Made by a program: the position numbers and the translations under genes. The notes under the pieces are model-generated. The model was not told the origin of the DNA, made no database searches, and was given only the letters and a program-made list of their open reading frames with translations. Below, in pieces: positions 60,752-64,000 of a stretch of 64,000 nt of DNA (position 1 is its first letter; the number at the start of each line of letters is the position of its first letter). The DNA lies in contig NZ_LMEI01000008.1 of the NCBI RefSeq assembly GCF_001426585.1, positions 414,263 to 478,262 of the forward strand, given 5' to 3'. The stretch is from Streptomyces sp. Root431 (lineage in GTDB: Bacteria; Actinomycetota; Actinomycetes; Streptomycetales; Streptomycetaceae).

Positions 60752-61228
60752 ATGACGGACAGCACGCACTCCGGTGGCACCACGGCCGACGAACCGCGCC
60801 GCACCTCCGTGACCAAACGCGGCGGTGGCGCCGCGGCCTCCCGGGGCCGGACCACGATCGCCGACGGCGTCGTGGAGAAGATCGCCGGCCTCGCCGCACG
60901 CGATGTCGTCGGCGTCCACGCCATGGGCAGCGGCCTCTCCCGCACGTTCGGCGCCGTACGCGACCGCGTACCCGGCGGAGGCGGCGGCAAGGCGAACGCC
61001 ACCCGGGGCGTGAAGGCCGAGGTCGGCGAGGTACAGACCGCGCTCGACCTGGAGATCGTCGTCGACTACGGCGTCTCCATCGCCGACGTCGCCGGCGACG
61101 TCCGGGAGAACGTGATCACCGCCGTGGAGCGGATGACCGGCCTCGAAGTCGTCGAGGTCAACATCGCGGTCAGCGACGTGAAGCTCCCGGACGAGGAGGA
61201 GGACGAACCGGAGCAGAGGCTCCAGTAG
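60752..61228 (+). CDS. Asp23/Gls24-family envelope stress protein (copy 1)
   Basis: 158-aa protein with a disordered N-terminus (about 1-32) and an Asp23 domain (about 33-145; GRTTIADGVVEKIAGLAARDVVGVHAMG, LEIVVDYGVSIADVAGDVRENVITAVERMTGLEVVEVNIAVSDV), ending in an acidic tail. Asp23 proteins polymerise under the membrane, held by AmaP, in Firmicutes. Heads a likely six-gene run to 63100. The purine run before the ATG is about 10 nt away. Confidence 0.9.
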   Translation: MTDSTHSGGTTADEPRRTSVTKRGGGAAASRGRTTIADGVVEKIAGLAARDVVGVHAMGSGLSRTFGAVRDRVPGGGGGKANATRGVKAEVGEVQTALDLEIVVDYGVSIADVAGDVRENVITAVERMTGLEVVEVNIAVSDVKLPDEEEDEPEQRLQ

Positions 61229-61285
61229 CAGGCCTCGCGGGTCGCACGGCCGCGCGGGTCGAACAGGCCTCGAAAGGGGACAGGA

Positions 61286-61477
61286 ATGAGCATGGCGGTG
61301 GTCGGCCTGGTGGCCGGCATGGCCCTCGGCTTCGCCGGGTACTTCGGCGGCTTCGGGGCGTTTCTGCTGGTCGCGGCCTTGGGCGCGATCGGCTTCGCGG
61401 CCGGACGCTTCCTCGACGGCGACCTCGAACCCGGCGATCTGTTCCGGGGCCGCGAGCGCGGCGACCGGCGGCGGTGA
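61286..61477 (+). CDS. Small membrane protein of the Asp23 cluster
   Basis: 63-aa protein with two closely spaced hydrophobic helices rich in Gly (about 4-22 and 24-42) and a basic-acidic tail (DGDLEPGDLFRGRERGDRRR). It looks like the DUF2273-type partners often found with Asp23. It ends 6 bp before the next gene. Confidence 0.8.
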   Translation: MSMAVVGLVAGMALGFAGYFGGFGAFLLVAALGAIGFAAGRFLDGDLEPGDLFRGRERGDRRR

Positions 61478-61483
61478 CCCGGG

Positions 61484-61828
61484 GTGGCAGCGGACCCGGT
61501 ACGTGACCGCGGGGCGACCTCGATCGCCGACCGGGTCGTCGCGAAGATCGCCTCGCAGGCCGCGCGGGAGGCGCTGGACGCCGTCCCCGAGGGCGGCTCG
61601 GCGCCGCACGCCTCGGTCGTCGTCCACCGGGACGTCGCCCGGGTCTCGGTGAGCCTCGAACTCGCCTACCCCTCCGACGTCGGCCGCCAGTGCGGGGCCG
61701 TCCGGGGCCGGGTCCGCAGCCGCGTGGAGGACCTCGTGGGCATGGAGGTCCACGAGGTCGGCGTCCACGTCGAACGCCTCCACTCGCCGTACACACACCA
61801 GAGCACCCCGAGGGGCCGCCTCTCATGA
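61484..61828 (+). CDS. Asp23-family protein (copy 2)
   Basis: 114-aa short Asp23 domain (ATSIADRVVAKIASQAAREAL; VVVHRDVARVSVSLELAYPSDVGRQCGAVRGRVRSRVEDLVGMEVHEVGVHVERL). It lacks the N-terminal extension and acidic tail of copy 1. GTG 61484. Its stop overlaps the next start (ATGA). Confidence 0.87.
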   Translation: MAADPVRDRGATSIADRVVAKIASQAAREALDAVPEGGSAPHASVVVHRDVARVSVSLELAYPSDVGRQCGAVRGRVRSRVEDLVGMEVHEVGVHVERLHSPYTHQSTPRGRLS

Positions 61829-62508
61829 CCACCACCCCGGCTACGGACCCCTCGGCCCCGGACCCCTCGGCCCCGGACCACCCGGCTCCGCCCCCCGGCC
61901 AGGCCGATGCGGCAGGGCCGCCCTCCGACTCCGTTCCCGTCCTCGCCGACGACGCCACCGGACCCCCCGTACGCCGCTTCTGGGCGGTCCGGCGGATCCC
62001 CGCCGCCGTCCTCGCGGCCGTCGTCCTCGGCGCGGCCGGGCTGCTGCTGTACGACGTGGCGGCCGTCCGGGCCGACCGCTCCGCCATGGCCTGGCGGCGC
62101 GAGCTCGCCGACGGGCTCGCGAGCCGGCCGCTCGACAACGCCGCCGTCGTCATCGGCGCCGTCCTCGCCGTCGTCATCGGCGTCTGGCTGCTGATCCTGG
62201 CCGCCACCCCCGGACTGCGCGCCGTCCTCCCCATGCGCCGCCGGCACGCCGACGTACGGGCCGGGCTCGACCGGGAGGCCGCCGCCCTCGCCCTGCGCGA
62301 CCGCGCCATGGAGGTCTCCGGCATCCAGTCCGTCCGGGTCCGCGTCGGCCGCGCCAAGGTGGGCGTCCGGGCGGTCTCGCACTTCCGGGCGCTCGAAGAG
62401 GTCCGCACCGACGTGGAGACCGCCCTCGCCACCGGCGTCGACGAACTCGGCCTCGCCCATCCGCCCGCGCTGACCGTACGGGTGACCCGACCGCCCAGGA
62501 AGGGGTGA
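61825..62508 (+). CDS. Membrane protein with DUF6286-type domain
   Basis: 227-aa protein with a cytosolic Pro/Asp-rich N-terminus (about 1-48; includes three DPSAPD-like repeats), two TM helices (about 54-74 and 104-126) and a C-terminal cytosolic domain (about 140-227) with a pattern of alternating strands that recalls Asp23/AmaP (IQSVRVRVGRAKVGVRAVSHF). Coupled to Asp23 copy 2 by ATGA overlap. Confidence 0.8.
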   Translation: MTTTPATDPSAPDPSAPDHPAPPPGQADAAGPPSDSVPVLADDATGPPVRRFWAVRRIPAAVLAAVVLGAAGLLLYDVAAVRADRSAMAWRRELADGLASRPLDNAAVVIGAVLAVVIGVWLLILAATPGLRAVLPMRRRHADVRAGLDREAAALALRDRAMEVSGIQSVRVRVGRAKVGVRAVSHFRALEEVRTDVETALATGVDELGLAHPPALTVRVTRPPRKG

Positions 62509-62512
62509 CCCG

Positions 62513-63100
62513 GTGACGGTCGTCCTCCGGCGCGTCAACCGCGTCCTGCTCGGCCTCGCCGGGCTGCTCCTCGTCCTCGGCGGCGGCGCCGTCCTCGCCG
62601 CCGCCCTCGACCTGTCCGTGCCGTCCTGGTGGCCCTGGTCGGGCCCCGACGACGTCCTGCTCTCCGCCGCCGACCGGCAGCGGTGGCGCGACGAGGGCTG
62701 GTGGTGGCCCGTGGTCATTGCGGCCCTCGGGATCATCGTCCTGCTCGCCCTGTGGTGGCTGCTCGTCCAGTTCCGGCGGGCCCGGCTCCGCGAGGTCCTC
62801 GTCGACACCGGCGACGGCGAGGCGGCGATCCTGCGCGGCCGGGCCCTGGAGGCCGTCCTGGAGGCGGAGGCCACGGCTCAGGACGGCGTGGCCCGGGCCA
62901 AGGTCTCCCTCACGGGCCGCCGTGCCGCCCCCCGCACCCGCGTCGCGCTCCTCCTGGAGCCGTACGCGGCCCCGGGGGAGGCCCTGAGCATCCTCGGCAC
63001 CGAGGCCCTGGCGCACGCCCGCACGTCCGCGGGGCTGCCCGCGCTGCCGACGGAGGCCCGCCTGCGGGCCGTGAAGCACCGGGCCCGCAGGGTCAGCTGA
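62513..63100 (+). CDS. amaP: AmaP-like alkaline shock membrane anchor
   Basis: 195-aa protein with two TM helices (about 9-31 and 66-89) and a C-terminal domain (about 95-190) resembling AmaP, the membrane anchor of Asp23. Trp-rich loop between helices (SVPSWWPWSG). It begins 4 bp after the preceding stop, closing the Asp23 operon. Confidence 0.82.
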   Translation: MTVVLRRVNRVLLGLAGLLLVLGGGAVLAAALDLSVPSWWPWSGPDDVLLSAADRQRWRDEGWWWPVVIAALGIIVLLALWWLLVQFRRARLREVLVDTGDGEAAILRGRALEAVLEAEATAQDGVARAKVSLTGRRAAPRTRVALLLEPYAAPGEALSILGTEALAHARTSAGLPALPTEARLRAVKHRARRVS

Positions 63101-63107
63101 GCACGGC

Positions 63108-63872
63108 TCAGAAGCCGCCGCGCGCGCCGCCGTCCACCGGGATCATCAGCCCCGTCAGGTACGAGGCGGCCGGCGACAGCAGGAAGGCCGCCGTCCGCCC
63201 GAACTCCTCCGGAGTGCCGTAGCGGCGCAGCGGGATCGTGGCCTCGTTCGCCGCGCGGGCCGCGTCCGCGTCGCCGGAGAGCGCGTCGAGGGAGCGCACC
63301 CGGTCCGTGTCGATCCGGCTCGGCAGCAGCCCCACGACCCGGACCCCGCGCGGGCCCAGGTCGTTGGAGAGGGACTTGGCGAAGCCGGCGAGCCCCGGGC
63401 GCAGCCCGTTGGAGATGGTCAGGCCGGGGATCGGCTCGTGGACCGAGCCGGACAGGACGAAGCCGATGACCCCGCCTTCGGTGAGCGTCGCGGCCGCCGC
63501 GCGGGCCAGCCGTACGGCCCCGAGGAAGACGGTGTCGAAGGCGGCCGCCCACTGCTCGTCGGTGTTGTCGGCCGCGAAGCCGGGCGCCGGGCCGCCGACG
63601 CTGATCAGGATGCCGTCGAAGCCGCCGAAGCGCGCCCGGGCCTCGGCGATCAGCCGGTCGGGGGTGCCCGGGTCGGCGTTGTCGGCGGCGGTCCCGGCGA
63701 CCCCGGACCCCTCCCCGCCCAGCTCGGCGACGGCCTCGGCGACCGTCTTCTCCTCGCGCCCGGTGATCAGTACCTTCGCGCCCTCGGCGAGCAGCGCCTC
63801 CGCCGAGGCCCTGCCGAGCCCCCGCGTCGCGCCGGTCACCACGTACACGCGGTCCTTCAGTCCAAGATCCAT
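63108..63872 (-). CDS. Divergent SDR-family oxidoreductase lacking the YxxxK pair
   Basis: 254-aa Rossmann protein with cofactor motif TGATRGLG (13-20). The usual NAG motif is replaced by SVGGPAPG (91-98). At the catalytic site, alignment of LTISNGLRPGLAGFAKSL with classical SDRs puts Ser154 and Arg158 where Tyr and Lys should be. This fits the BKR-like subgroup with an imperfect catalytic tetrad. Substrate and even catalytic activity are uncertain. Confidence 0.8.
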   Translation of the reverse strand: MDLGLKDRVYVVTGATRGLGRASAEALLAEGAKVLITGREEKTVAEAVAELGGEGSGVAGTAADNADPGTPDRLIAEARARFGGFDGILISVGGPAPGFAADNTDEQWAAAFDTVFLGAVRLARAAAATLTEGGVIGFVLSGSVHEPIPGLTISNGLRPGLAGFAKSLSNDLGPRGVRVVGLLPSRIDTDRVRSLDALSGDADAARAANEATIPLRRYGTPEEFGRTAAFLLSPAASYLTGLMIPVDGGARGGF

Positions 63873-63886
63873 GGACCCATCCTGAC

Positions 63887-64000
63887 CTATTCCGCCGCCT
63901 CCTCGGCGGCGAGCGCGAAGGCGGTGCCCACGAGCCCGATGTGACTGAAGGCCTGCGGGAAGTTCCCGAGCTGGCGGCCGGCCACCGGGTCGTACTCCTC
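63887..64000 (-). CDS. C-terminus of a glycoside hydrolase family 15 protein (partial)
   Basis: Only the last 37 codons and the stop are in the window; the gene continues beyond position 64000. The visible end has YDPVAGRQLGNFPQAFSHIG, a hallmark of GH15 glucoamylase/trehalase-like proteins. Confidence 0.85.
   Translation of the reverse strand, partial: EEYDPVAGRQLGNFPQAFSHIGLVGTAFALAAEEAAE

Overview
The window is a 64 kb piece of actinobacterial chromosome, almost certainly Streptomyces. It has very high GC with strong third-position GC bias, GTG and TTG starts, many 4-bp stop/start overlaps, and typical regulators (SpoIIE-type phosphatases, IclR, GntR-FCD, GlxA, MarR, a DesK-type two-component pair). 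It also carries Streptomyces hallmark genes: a Gbn-like nucleoid protein, a PitH2-type phosphate transporter with a PHO box, and an LAETG sortase substrate beside a cobalamin cluster. From memory, the stretch from about 40 to 60 kb resembles the S. coelicolor SCO1838-SCO1860 neighbourhood in order and content; I could not check this. I see no tRNA, rRNA, CRISPR array, IS element or prophage.

Layout. 0-4 kb: ACC deaminase, a double-TerD protein, a small conserved protein and an AraC regulator. 3.9-7.8 kb: a uronate/aldarate catabolic locus with two divergent arms: uronate dehydrogenase plus an SDR, and decarboxylating 5-dehydro-4-deoxyglucarate dehydratase plus an unknown 384-aa protein. 8-10 kb: a cytosine-deaminase-like amidohydrolase and a GntR regulator behind two identical operator palindromes. 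10-16.3 kb: two overlapping SpoIIE-type phosphatases and an MFS exporter. 16.3-21.4 kb: a small membrane protein, a class B penicillin-binding protein, and a membrane protein/histidine kinase/response regulator operon. 21.6-24.6 kb: a cupin, an IclR regulator and the alpha-ketoglutarate-semialdehyde dehydrogenase that would finish the aldarate pathway. 24.7-33.4 kb: mixed metabolism (DHA2 exporter/GlxA pair, GNAT, FrnE-type DsbA, MarR/Old Yellow Enzyme pair, two fold-type-I PLP enzymes). 33.6-36.3 kb: a secreted FG-GAP propeller protein and an amidohydrolase.

36.3-39.8 kb is an iron-box locus. A cytoplasmic penicillin-acylase-type hydrolase overlaps an acetyltransferase gene and diverges from a siderophore-interacting flavoreductase across a near-perfect DmdR1/IdeR box. 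40.1-50.4 kb is a late cobalamin cluster (cobD-cobQ-chelatase-cobO-cobB) under a B12 riboswitch. It is flanked by a ZIP transporter, an in-frame CobE-CobC reading frame and an LAETG cell-wall protein. 50.5-52.1 kb is the PHO-box phosphate transporter operon.

52.5-60 kb carries a hydrolase, a coiled unknown, a VOC protein, a zinc metallopeptidase, an ABC-F protein with a possible leader peptide, Gbn and an enoyl-CoA hydratase. 60-63.1 kb is an Asp23/AmaP envelope-stress cluster, followed by a divergent SDR and the C-terminus of a GH15 enzyme at the window edge.

No textbook-sized novel system stands out. The best leads are the iron-regulated acylase/acetyltransferase pair, the CobE-CobC read-through frame with its TTA codon, the split aldarate locus with its unknown partner protein, and the actinobacterial Asp23 cluster.
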